Positions 15,077-25,688 of a stretch of DNA of 64,000 nt are shown piece after piece (the first letter of the stretch is position 1; each line of letters starts with the position of its first letter). Location of the stretch: assembly GCF_947623445.1 (NCBI RefSeq), contig NC_135245.1, positions 441,501-505,500 of the forward strand, given 5' to 3'. The DNA is from Clavelina lepadiformis. Its lineage: Eukaryota; Chordata; Ascidiacea; Aplousobranchia; Clavelinidae. Made by a program: the position numbers and the translations under genes. A model generated the notes under the pieces. That model saw only the letters and a list, made by a program, of their open reading frames with translations. It made no database searches and was not told the DNA's origin.

Positions 15077-16458
15077 GACGAGGCTAAACTCCCTTGATCT
15101 TCGGTTTAAAACCTTTTCACTAAATCGCACAAGTTCAAACTTTCTATTGCAGCAGATTAGGCCACGATGCATTTTTATTACGAAATAGAAACAAAACTTA
15201 TTAAATTTTGCCTTCCGGAATTCTTAAAGAAATCCTAATTATTGTGACCAGCTAAAATGCATGCACTAAAAATCTTTTTAAATTTATAGACATGTTTCCT
15301 TTGATCGAGAAATTTTATTTTGGTTGCTGCAAACAACCGGTTCACTTCGGAGCAACCTATCTATAATTTGTAGATACAATTCATTTGTGTTAAAGTTGAT
15401 AAAACTCTGTTATTTCACAACAGGCGTTTTTTTGTCATGGCAACCAGGGAAATAAAAGATACTAGAGACTTTAAAGTTTTTTTAATACTTTATTAGTTGT
15501 TTTGGCAACACTTTATGCTTATTATTATTGTTGTGGGCAAACTTAAACGTTTGCTAGTTTAAGTTTTTACAGCCACTCTGTCTGCCGTCTTGACTCAGTT
15601 GACAGTACTGGGTCTTCTCATGATACATTCTTCAACTTATTGCACGATATAACAATACCTAATAAATTTGTATATTGCATGAGATGCGTTTATACCAAAA
15701 CTAAGCGATGGTTTATTTACTTATAGAAACTTTCGTCCAAATTACATCTCCTTGAACTTCTTTCCGCAGTTAGTCCTTTAGCAACTTGCTGCAGGTATTT
15801 AGTTGAAATAAACTCAGAATAACACATCCGCTTCCATACTGAAAGCAAATTCTTTTGTTGTCCGACACGGTGACTGCTCAACAAGAAGTGAAAAATGACA
15901 GCGAGTGCAAGAAAAAATGAAATTAAAGTTTGCAAAAAAACTAAAGGTTTCTTGTTTGGGTTTTTCGCAGATTTACCGATTTTTACAATTTTCTAGAAAA
16001 AGCTTGTCGAAAAACTAAGCTGTAAACACTTACGCCGCTTCAGGAAGCCTGCATGCGTCTTAAATTAAGTTTTTGAATTGTGTAATTTCAAAGCAACTGA
16101 TGATTACACGTTCGAAACCGGAAATGTAATTTTATTGTTTCTTTTATCAGTTTATACGACACACCTGGCTTTTATTCTTTTGGTCATAATATATTCTCAC
16201 ATATAGTAAATTATTTTTGTTGCTATTGATTCTGTTAAGTGTCCTTGCTATTTCGTAGATGAAGAGTTAATAATACCTCTATGTGACATTTGTGTCATAT
16301 CTAAAATTGGCGAATAGGTAAGTTCTAGTCAATCCAGTGTAACAATAAAAATTACTCAATATATTTGGGAAAACGAAACTAGGGTTTAAGAACTTATCAA
16401 ACATTCATTTCGAACTTCATCACTAACCCTGCATTGCTTTGGATTGCTCAAGTATACC
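15077..16458. other. Spacer between MS4A-like genes
   Basis: AT-rich 3' flank of the first MS4A-like gene, probably including its 3' UTR. No coding exon or delimited repeat seen. Confidence 0.5.
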
Positions 16459-16560
16459 GAGTTAGTCTTGGTCGAGGTCAGTAAAAACGTTTTGGGCTCG
16501 GTTTTATGTGTTAAATTTGGATATTACGCAATACTAGGAGAAGGCATCTGATGTGGAGAA
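16459..16560 (+). pseudogene. Relic of an MS4A-like exon 2
   Basis: CTAGGAGAAGGCATCTGATGTGG is the exon-2 end of the neighbouring gene (CTTGGAGAAGGCATCTGGTGTGG) with small changes, one giving a stop. Weaker similarity extends about 70 bases upstream (the CAGTAAAAACGTTTTGGGC stretch). It marks a third, decayed unit between the two genes. Confidence 0.65.
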
Positions 16561-16794
16561 TGCATGAAGTGGTTTTAAAGCGTGCTCTGTTGCTTGGACG
16601 GCAAATATGTCTTTTGTTAATATGTTATAGTCGATATACAATACAACGTATTTTGGATAAAGCAACGTACGCATTGACTTGAATAGTTTGAACATGGACT
16701 TTTTACTGATTCATTAAGTCGAAATATAATGAAACAACCAGGGATAAACGAAAACTTGTAACAAAGATTAGATTTGTTTGCATAGAGACAAAAT

Positions 16795-17070
16795 CGAGTT
16801 AAAAACCTGCTCTGAGTTAGGTTATAGTTGCTTCCTGTTAAATTGCAATTAAAATTAGTAAATTAGGGAAAGTAAACAAAACATATGACGTGTTCCCATC
16901 ATTTAACCGCATCCACGCATATTGAGTAACAAACCGTTTTAATGACGAAGTGAAAATAGTCACCAAATGACTCAATGAAGTCTTTGTCTTGGTCATAAAC
17001 CAACATTTCATGTTCTGTAGATCGCACAATGGTGTAGTATTGACGTAGACATATTTTTAAGACAAATGTT
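16795..17070. repeat. Duplicated upstream block, copy 2
   Basis: Copy of 11080-11405, placed upstream of the second MS4A-like gene. Differences are scattered single bases and short indels. Confidence 0.8.
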
Positions 17071-17830
17071 CATTGCATGGAATTCATGCGAAACCACAAC
17101 ATCTATAATTATAATTCGCTTAAAATAACGTCATTTCCTGTTTTCTAGTTTCGTTCTTTATAGTCATGGATGTCATATAGCCAGCTGTTTGTTGTATTTT
17201 AAAACTTTTAGTTCTCAATTTGCGAGTGTTGGCCACCTAAATATTTTAGAAAAACAGGTAGGTTCAAAATTATTAAAAAACGGAGGTTTCATTGCAATTG
17301 AAGTTGTTGCTGTTAAAGTTGCCACGCAAGGTTTTTTACCAAATATGCTCTGTTATGTTGGTAAAGTCTGACGAAAAACTTGATTTAAAACGCTTAACTT
17401 CGTCTCGTGCATGAATTAGTAAATCAGAGAGTTTCTTGAAGTTGTCAAGGGAATCCTTTCAACAGCAGTAGTTTTATGCCATTGGAAGAATATTTTGTCT
17501 TTGATTGTAAAACAGTTACGTAGATGACTCCGCATTGACGCATGCATGGACGATACGAAATAGACGTTTCTTTGAATATCAATCAAAGCAATGAAGAAAG
17601 ACTCGACGTCGTTTTTAAAGGCATCTGTGATTAAAACCAAGGCTAGTTTGCAGGAACAGATATTATGCAAGTTACATTGACTAAAGTCGTAATCATACCT
17701 CAAATCCACCGCAAATATTATTCCATTTAACGAATTAGGTAATTGCGAGAAAATAATTAACGTAAAAATCTTTCCTGTGAAACTTGTTTATCTACTTGTT
17801 ATCTGCTATCTACTTGTTTATCTGATTACA

Positions 17831-19953
17831 ATGGAACACGACACGCAACAATTTAACATTGTGACAACCACTCTTCCTCTGGTAGAGATTAAGAACAAAA
17901 AATTTTTTATTTGCCTTGGGGTGAGTGACGCTGATTAAAGACTAATTTTATTTTATATTTACTTCACGAATTTCTTTATCAATTTTACAAGGCAGTGGAA
18001 GTGGCTCTGGGCGCAATCAGCGTCGCTCTGGGCATTTTTGCATTCAGCATTCTTCAAAATTCTTCGGTACCCGGAGAAGGCTTGTGGTGTGGAAAAGAAT
18101 GTTTCATGTTTGTTGTTATCTTTAGTACTGACCAGTTGACCATGACGCGAACCTTTTGCCCAATTATTTATACTTTTCTTGAAAACTAATGTCTCTTATT
18201 GTATATGACTTCGCCAATTAGAATTAATCTTGTTTATTCCTTGAACAGTTCATCGTCGCTGGATCTCTCGGTATGCCTGTAGGCAGAAAGTCGGCTGGAG
18301 TAAGACTGGTAGGTTTGTGTTTGAATGACGTCATTGATACGTAAGATATTCGTTTAACAACGAACATTTGATGGTTTATCGTTGATGTGTTTTTTCAGGT
18401 AAACGCGCACATGGGCTTCAGTATTTAGGGTTCGGTGATGGCAGGATGCATGGCTTGGGTTAGCGGGTATCACGCCGTGCTGTTGCACATGGCGATGGGC
18501 GACCAATACCACGGATACTCAGATGAACTTGTAAGTTGCAATTTTCTGATGCTATGGTTTGTGATTTAAGGTGACATTATTTAACATCAAAGTTTCAATC
18601 GAAGAGTTAAATATTGTTCCAAAATTTCACTAACTGTCAGGTGAAATGTACCAGTTAAGATGACACAGTAACAACCTTATCTAGCCAGTGGTTAATACAT
18701 AATCCACTCCATAATCGTTCCCGTGAATGCAGCAAAAACTCTGATTGTTTTACATCACTTACCGCTGCAAAAAGTGGCGCCATAACCAGCACGATGCGAG
18801 CTTCTTATAGTCTTGTTTACTGTGGCTGCAAGTTCCACAGCTAGGCCCACCGGCTAATATTTGAATGAAGTGTTTTCTTTTGATGACGATCTATAGCTGC
18901 CTATATCGACAACCTAATATTGCTAAACTGGGCACAAGTGCTGGCGAGCTTTAAACCTCGACATTATAAGTTAAGGACCAACAAAATATTGTTTTGTCAT
19001 TGCATGGAGCTTGGGTTGGGGCTTGGCTTCCTACGAACAACACAACGTCCAAAAAGATAACTAAAGATTGATATTCAATATCGTCATTCAACGCATACAT
19101 TACGTCATTCTATACATTACGTCATTCTATACATGGAAACCTCGGTAACTTATACTTTCCCGATGTTTTAGCCAACTTCCTGACTTGCACAGTGGCGCCC
19201 CATCGTGGTTATGAAAACTATAGTTTTTAAAAATGGATTTGAATTTGCTTCCGCTACAGATTTAACTATGGATGTGTTTTCTCTTGTAAATATTTTGTTT
19301 CTGAAAAAATGTGAAATATCTGTGGCTTTAATAGCGACGATTTGTTTCAAGATAAGTAGGTTTAAGGTCTGAGGAATGTTATGTTATGTGAGAATGAATG
19401 TTTCAGTTATGGCTTGTGCTCATGGTTTGATGACATCAAAAACAATATTGATCTTTTTAGAAAACTGCTGCATCCATCTTCGCTGTGTCTGCTGTCATCG
19501 GCTTCATCGCCTTCATCCTGCTGATTGTTAGCGCCGCTTACTGCTGCTGCTCCACTCCTTATAACTGCTGCTCATGCTGCTGCGCTCAGGTGAAGAACTT
19601 ATCATTCTTTCCGTAATATTACCTCAAGTGCAGCTTCCATCGTGTTTATATCTTGCATGCTCTACACCAAACCTATCGTTTATTACGAAACAATGTTGTC
19701 ATTTGTTCATAGTCCTTCAATGATCAGCCGCTAGTCATGCAGACTGTTTGCACTCAACAAACCTTTCCTCTACAAGGTGACGGAATACGTTGCTTTAGCT
19801 ATAGGTTAACTTCATGCAGTATATGAAGTCGTTTTCCACCTTGTGCTTATTGCAGGCAACCAATCCACCGTCTACCCGCCCCAGTACCCAGTTCAAGCCA
19901 ACCAGACCCAAGGTACTCCTGGAAAATACGCCCCACTTCATAACGAGGCTTGA
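17831..19953 (+). pseudogene. Second MS4A-like gene, probably dead
   Basis: Homologous exons: 17831-17920, 17992 to about 18100, 18249-18308, 18399-18530, 19461-19589, 19713-19776 and 19856-19953. Five of the seven have the same length as in the first gene. The fourth exon has TAG at 18426-18428 where the first gene has TGG (AHLGFSIW against AHMGFSI-stop). The second exon has lost the donor: the first gene reads TGGGTGAGAAG, while here a short deletion leaves GGAAAAGAATG. The C-terminal exons remain open, including the Cys cluster (CCCSTPYNCCSCCC) and a 33-codon last exon ending PLHNEA. The decay looks fairly young. Alternative splicing skipping both faults cannot be excluded but would remove membrane segments. 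Confidence 0.75.
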
Positions 19954-20535
19954 AGTCATACATTTACTTCCGAATCCTTCGCAGTTGTAGGCTGCTGTAG
20001 CCTGCGCTTTTGCTTATCTTATAGTTGCCAGAATCTTATTGAAGCTTTTATGGCTGCGATGTATCTTTGTTGAAATTATTGCAAAAGCTCCAAGTATATG
20101 TTTTTTCACTAGAATTTATGCAAAGCACGGGAGAAAATTTCAAAAGCATTTGTAATATTAAACAAAGTTTAGTCCTTTGCTGTAAATATCCAGTTATCTT
20201 CGTATCATTTTCGTAGCACATTAATGTTATGTGTGTTGCATTTTATGGCTCTCCATTACTCCTTAGGTTTCTTAGCGATGAATGCCGACCATCAATCGGT
20301 TTTTGCTATTTTAAATAGAAGGCGCGATCTCACAATATTTAATAAAAGTGAATATTGCGAAGTGCACTTGCACTGTGCCTATAAGGAAAACTGCAAACAG
20401 CGATTGTTTAGAGAGAAAAAATTCCGAGACCGATTAACGGGTGGTTTGCTTCAATTATTTCCATGACCCCCCTGTTAAAGTTGCATCTGAGCAACTCAAT
20501 CTCTATCATCGTCGACAGAAAAACACCAAAGCTGC
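19954..20535. other. 3' flank of the MS4A-like pseudogene
   Basis: No gene seen. An 80-codon open frame at 20224-20466 has no motif or splice partner. Confidence 0.4.
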
Positions 20536-20630
20536 CTTATGTCTTGAAACAAAACATTCCACTGTGAGCGGGTATAGGGAGTTTGTTTTCATCGACATAT
20601 TTCAGGGACGTGGAAGTTGTAAACATTATA
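20536..20630 (-). pseudogene. Relic of connexin exon 6
   Basis: Read on the minus strand, it aligns along its whole length with the intact connexin exon 27309-27401 (TACAACTTCNACGTCCCTGA, then CCGCTCACAGTGGAATG, then TTTGTTTCAAGAC). The codon for the first Cys of the second extracellular loop is now TGA and the frame shifts after it. No other connexin exon was found next to it. Confidence 0.8.
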
Positions 20631-22645
20631 AAGATAAATAAACGATAAACAAACGTGATAACGCTGACTAACTCGGTAATTTTTTCATAATAAGAGTATT
20701 ATTCCACATATGTTAAGCTTGTTGAGACCGAGGTGGAAACGAAAACATACAAAAAAAACTGTTTAATGATATAAGTCTTTATAACCACTTGGCCTACGTA
20801 AGTTATCTTAAGTTGGAAGAGTTTACCAACATCAGGCACATTATCTTGCCGCTAAATCTTTTTCCGTTTAACTCAGCGATTCTTAACCGGAGGGGAATTT
20901 TTCACTAGTAGAAAATTTTGCAAGTCCACGTGGTGAACAATTAACCTATACATCTCTGATACACATTAATCATACTCACGAAAGAAATTTTGTTCTAAAC
21001 AAACACATATAATACGCTTAACTGGCCACGGCTTACTGTTTAATACGCATTTTGCAGTGTAGCCACTGCCACATCGCCTCATACATATCAAGAGCCCACT
21101 TACATTTACAATGACGTCATGAAAATTCAAGTATTATATATCACTAAGTTGCATAGAGTTTGCGTTTGTGGAACACACCAGAAATATAATGATTTGGTTA
21201 AAACAAATTCATTAAATTGAATTATTTGGTTGGTTACATTCAATAATGTTTAGAAGTTAGGTTAACTTAAGCTCAAGCCAAAACAATTGTTAAAAACCAA
21301 AAAGAGAGATTTGGGTTGGTAGTTGGCGTAAATGGGAAAACAGATGAAAAAGGAAAAAGAACCGCTGGTTTAATTCTACACGATCCTTTTTTTTTCTTTT
21401 GCTAAATTTCAAAAAAGAGGTAAAACTGAAGAAAGCAAAATTGAATGTCTAGGCAATATATTTGGAAAACATATTTTACATTGATGGGGCTTGTTACTGC
21501 TTGTGTACACATTTCTTGTGTTCTGTAACCGTTTTGTTTTCCTTATACTTTCTTACTTACTGTACAGTGTACATCGTGTCTCCAATACTTGCTGTAACTT
21601 ATAAACTCAAGTTATTTTTACACCAAATGTTTAGCTCATTATGTCATCATAAAGCAACCTCGGTTTGCGGAAGCAGACTATCATTAGAATGGGGACTTTC
21701 CAGTTATGTTTACTAAAAGGCGACGGTAAACAACTTGATGACAAGAACACTATTTTGCGTTTATTTTTGTGATAAAACATTTTAATTAAGTCTAAGCTGG
21801 ACCATTGTTAAGTGCTTTGTATCTTAGTTTTAAAACAAATGCGAGACGTGTTTTGTCACTAAAAAACCGACAATTCTAAATAACGTTCAAAATATGACAA
21901 GTGCAAGACACTGAAAGCTTCACCCTAGACTGGTCATGAAGTTTTTACTTTAACATTTTTTTTAAAATTTTTGCTCGAAATCTTGTTTCGTTTAATAAAA
22001 GGAATTGTTAAACGAGTCAATTTTAGCATTTTTTTTTGTCTAAATTATTTTCCTTTAATTTTCCGTTTTTCCTACAAAGCTTTTAATAACAAGGTGCTTT
22101 AAAGCTAATGAAGTGAAGCGCAATAAACTTGCAAGTTGCCAAGGATTAACAGCGACAGTTAGAAAAGGGAAGCTTTTAAACTTTTGTCTGCCCGGTGAAT
22201 ATTTGATGAATTATAATTCAATCAATCAGCAAGGGGGTTTTTCAGAAAACTTTGCAACTTGTTTTGTTCAATTATTTCTTTTTTTACTGCTTTGCCCCAT
22301 AATGCGCAGAGCGTAATGTTTTCCGTTCTCTACAATTTTAATGGCACAAGAATTTTATATTTTTTAATCAGAGAATACCTTTTATATGGTCAACCGTGTT
22401 ATTGTCATAAAGCTTATGTTTCACACGCATTGAACTTTTCTATAATCACTTGCACGCCATGCATTGCAGAGCTTTGTTTATTTCCACTTGCTAAAGTATT
22501 TTTGTGTTGTGTAATTATGTTTATGTTTTATGTGATGTCGATAATTGCCTAACACGAATCTTGCTGTGGTGACCCTCTGTGGATCATTTGGAATCGATTT
22601 ATTACATTTTATTTGCTTTGCTTACTTTTGGTTCGCTTACAGGTT
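20631..22645. other. AT-rich intergenic DNA
   Basis: No gene or delimited repeat seen. The several 60-97 codon frames (for example 21462-21716 and 22259-22552) are hydrophobic by composition only and have no splice partners. Confidence 0.45.
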
Positions 22646-22859
22646 GGCCTATACGGTTTGGTGACAGTTAATCACGCGACACTTAATCACGCGACACATA
22701 ATCACCGACACATAATCACTAGGACATTTAATCACGCGACATTTAATCACGCGACACATAATCACTAGGACATTTAATCACGCGACACATAATCACTAGG
22801 ACATTTAATCACGCGACATTTAATCACACATTTACAATATTTTTTTACATTTACAATTT

Positions 22860-23116
22860 ACAGCAATGTTATGCATAGGAAATGTAAGCAACTGCACTTC
22901 GGTTGTTATACGAGCCTGGCACCGACTTTTCTGGTAGAGTTTGCAACGCCACTGAATCGTTCCGTTTGCGTACTCACGGTGTTTGACAAACTCGTACTGT
23001 TTGTGCAGCACCGATTGATTCCCTTTCGATGTTAAGCTAAACTGCACTGTCTTATTAGTCATAGTAGCCCTAATGTCCGTTCGCCCCGACATTTCTGGTA
23101 GAGTTTGCCACGCCAC
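22860..23116 (-). pseudogene. FLYWCH zinc-finger fragment inside the foldback element
   Basis: Minus-strand reading gives SLTSKGNQSVLHKQYEFVK, then a WRCKLYQKSRCQARI segment and an MHN near the end. This is the F/L-Y-WC-C-H pattern of FLYWCH fingers, commonly found in Mutator-like transposases. Part of it (the NGTIQWR-KLYQK piece) is repeated at 23085-23140, so the interior has an internal duplication. The flanking piece around 23160-23310 is also duplicated (ACGGTAAGACAGCGGCARGC twice). Confidence 0.65.
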
Positions 23117-23330
23117 TGAATCGTTCCGTTTTTATTAGTCATAGTAATGTCCGTTAAATTAAAATAATCACGATTTACAACGGTAAGACAGCGGCAGGCT
23201 ATAGTATAGACAAAGACACTGTATAAATGTCGTGTGATTAACTGTCTAGTCATAGTAATGTCCCCTGAATTGAAATAACCACGAGTTACAACGGTAAGAC
23301 AGCGGCAAGCTATAGAGTATAGACCAAGGG

Positions 23331-23412
23331 TCCGCAACCTAGGGCCCGCGGGCCGTATCCGGAACGAGATTGTCTGTAGATTGGACTAGTCGTTATAGAT
23401 ACAAAGAGATGT
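23331..23412. mobile_element. Truncated hAT fragment nested in the foldback element
   Basis: CAAGGGTCCGCAACCTAGGG followed by CCCGCGGGCCG matches the left end of the element at 600-1098. It then jumps to GAGATTGTCTGTAGA and CTAGTCGTTATAGATACAAA, which match 845-895. It is an internally deleted copy without a right end. Confidence 0.7.
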
Positions 23413-23898
23413 GGCGGTCGTGATAGTAAATTGTAATAATTTATTCATTGGCATTGTTCCAGAGTTCCAAACCGACACAAAACAAGTAGCATTGTATTTT
23501 ACGGTGTAACGTTTTGATGGTACTTTGGTCAAGAGCTTCGGTGACAATACAGTAGAATAATGTTAGATATTACATAGGTTATACTTTCGGACAATATAAC
23601 AATTAGACTTTATGAAGCTGGTGTTGATTTAAAGAAACATTATAGAGAAAGCTGGCGCAACGGAGTCAAAACAATTGTCGGGGAGTCGCATCCAAGTGAT
23701 TATGTGTCGCGTGATTAAATGTCGCGTGATTACGTATCGAAGTCGCGTGATTAAATGTCCTAGTGATTATGTGTCGCGTGATTAAATGTCCTAGTGATTA
23801 TGTGTCGCGTGATTAAATGTCCTAGTGATTATGTGTCGGTGATTAAATGTCGCGTGATTATGTGTCGCGTGATTAAGTGTCGGTACACCGGCCTATAC

Positions 23899-24394
23899 TG
23901 CCTCAAAATGCACAAAGAGTAATATTTTTCATTTTCTATAACTTTAATATCACATTTTCTTCTCCACTGATGAGATTTGCAAACTATAAACAAGCATCGA
24001 CGTCAGAAGAAGACCGATTCCGGTGTGACGTCATGAAACAAAATGCTGTTAACAGACTTTAACAAATCGTTACGAAGAGTCGTGAAGACAACTACGTTTA
24101 CTTGAAAATCTTAAACCGTTATCGGATAATTTCTTGCTTTTATTTTGAACCTTTTCATCGATCGTTGAAGTGGAAATTTTAAGCAGCCAGTGCAGAGAAA
24201 ATTTCCAAAAGGCTGCGCATCTACTTAATTGTTTGTTAATGATTAAAAGTTCGAAATAAAAACCCAAGGTAGATACTTTTAGCGATGTTTGAAATCTTTT
24301 TAATTTGATAATTCTGAAATGATACAGACTCACACAGTTATTTAAAAAATATTAAAATCAATGGAAATTTTCTTGTCTGCTACGTCTGTTACGC
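23899..24394. other. Spacer, no gene seen
   Basis: AT-rich, with one GTGACGTCATG palindrome near 24025. No coding exon recognised. Confidence 0.4.
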
Positions 24395-24772
24395 CTAATA
24401 AACAACATCGTTACTACATATTGTGTCGTCATCAGATGAATTTCCTAATAAGCCATCATGGTTTTGTGGGTGCGGTGCCAGTTGTTGAAAGTTTTTTGGA
24501 GTGATGTATCGGGTTGGTCTCCTTGACAAATATTTAATATAAATTTCAACAGTTTGCAAATAAAGATTTATTAATCTGACAAATTTTAATGAACGAGACC
24601 TGCATTGTATGACCTCCACAGGTAGTTTACGGTCAAAGATCGTGTCCTCTCCACCAGCATTCTTGCCACATCTTCTCGTCCACTTCACTGCGAGTATGAT
24701 GAGTTCTATCGCGTTTAAAACCAGGGAAAGTACCGTCATTGCGTACATGAAGCGGAGAAATAATGTCTTTTC
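24395..24772 (-). pseudogene. Inverted partial copy of connexin exons 7 and 8
   Basis: The minus strand carries exon 7 (24772-24600, 173 bp, the same length as the intact exon) and exon 8 (24521-24395). Exon 7 differs from 27595-27767 at about four bases. Exon 8 is clearly diverged in sequence and length (RRPTRYITPKNFQQLAP against [17 protein letters not shown]). Both splice sites of the intron are plausible and the frame is open to a stop. No exons 1-6 were found between this copy and 25.7 kb, so it looks truncated. It could still serve as a 3' end of an unseen gene. Confidence 0.75.
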
Positions 24773-25688
24773 CTGGAAATTGTTATTTTGTTAACTGCTG
24801 TGCACTGATTTGAAAGCGTTACAACAAAGCTAATTTTATCTCGGTGTTCAAACCACACAAACCAGCGGGCTTGATGTTTGTGGAAAGCTCTGAAATTTTT
24901 TAGTTTAAAATTGTAAACGAAAAACTTAATTTCGCTTAGTTTAATTTATTAAACATACATTTGATAAATACATTTAAAGAGTAGCGGGTTTCGACGGACG
25001 AACGACGACGATGAAAGATTTTGTCGGTTTCAGAAACTTGCTTTTGTTGCGTTGAAGTGCGTCTTGTTGTAAACCAGGCTGCACAGAAAATCTCCCAAGT
25101 GTGTCATCACGTGAAACGAAGACAGCGTGAATAAACAGTAAAAGATCGAAGCCATGAATTACGCAATGAACGTTTAAACAAACAAAGTTTCAAAAGTTTT
25201 TTAACCACTCAACTTTCCAAAACCTCTCCGCTGTTTATTACAGGTTAAACATTGACAAAAGCAAGTAACTGCGCTTTATGAGGAGCGCTTTTTGCAACGG
25301 TCCCTTGCTGGCCACACATTAACTGGCAGACAGAGTTGGCAAAGTGGACTGCATTATGTCTGTGTTGAGGATGCTTTAAACGTTGTTCTCTTCTATATTT
25401 AAGACTTTGCAGGGACAATGCAGCGCGAGATGAAGCAAAAATATTTGTCTTCGGCGTTTTCAATTTGTTTCAATTGAAAGCGGTCATTGTTAGGTAAGCA
25501 AATATTTGATCATTTGAGAAAAGTTGAAATTTTGAAAAAAATGACCATTTTCAATATTATTCAACAAGAAGCTGTGTTTTGTGTCTTTTTATGAAGGTGA
25601 CAACAAAATCTCACCTTTGCTTTGAACGGACTTGTTAAGGAGAAAGAAGCAAAAATTAATTAGACTTTGAAGATCTACTTGATCATAT
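24773..25688. other. Spacer between inverted connexin pieces
   Basis: Searched on the minus strand for missing connexin exons without success. It includes the presumed upstream region of the plus-strand connexin. The minus-strand frame at 25245-25463 has no connexin motif. Confidence 0.45.

Larger units (their letters stand above)
22655..23889. mobile_element. Foldback element with tandem-repeat ends, Mutator-like
   Basis: Both ends are arrays of short units (TTAATCACGCGACA, CATAATCACTAGGACA), about 180 bp at left (22655-22835) and 190 bp at right (23695-23889), in inverted orientation. The outermost bases are GGTTTGGTGACAG and, read inward from the right, GGTGTACCGACAC. The 9-bp sequence GGCCTATAC flanks both sides (22646-22654, 23890-23898). 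A 9-bp duplication plus a FLYWCH zinc-finger fragment inside points to the Mutator-like superfamily. FB-type elements also have tandem-repeat arms, so the class is not certain. No transposase catalytic part is seen. Confidence 0.85.

Noticed and set aside
22655-22835. Regular short repeats resembling a CRISPR array
   Set aside because: Units alternate without unique spacers, are mirrored by an inverted array 1 kb away and are flanked by target duplications; this is a transposon arm in an animal genome.
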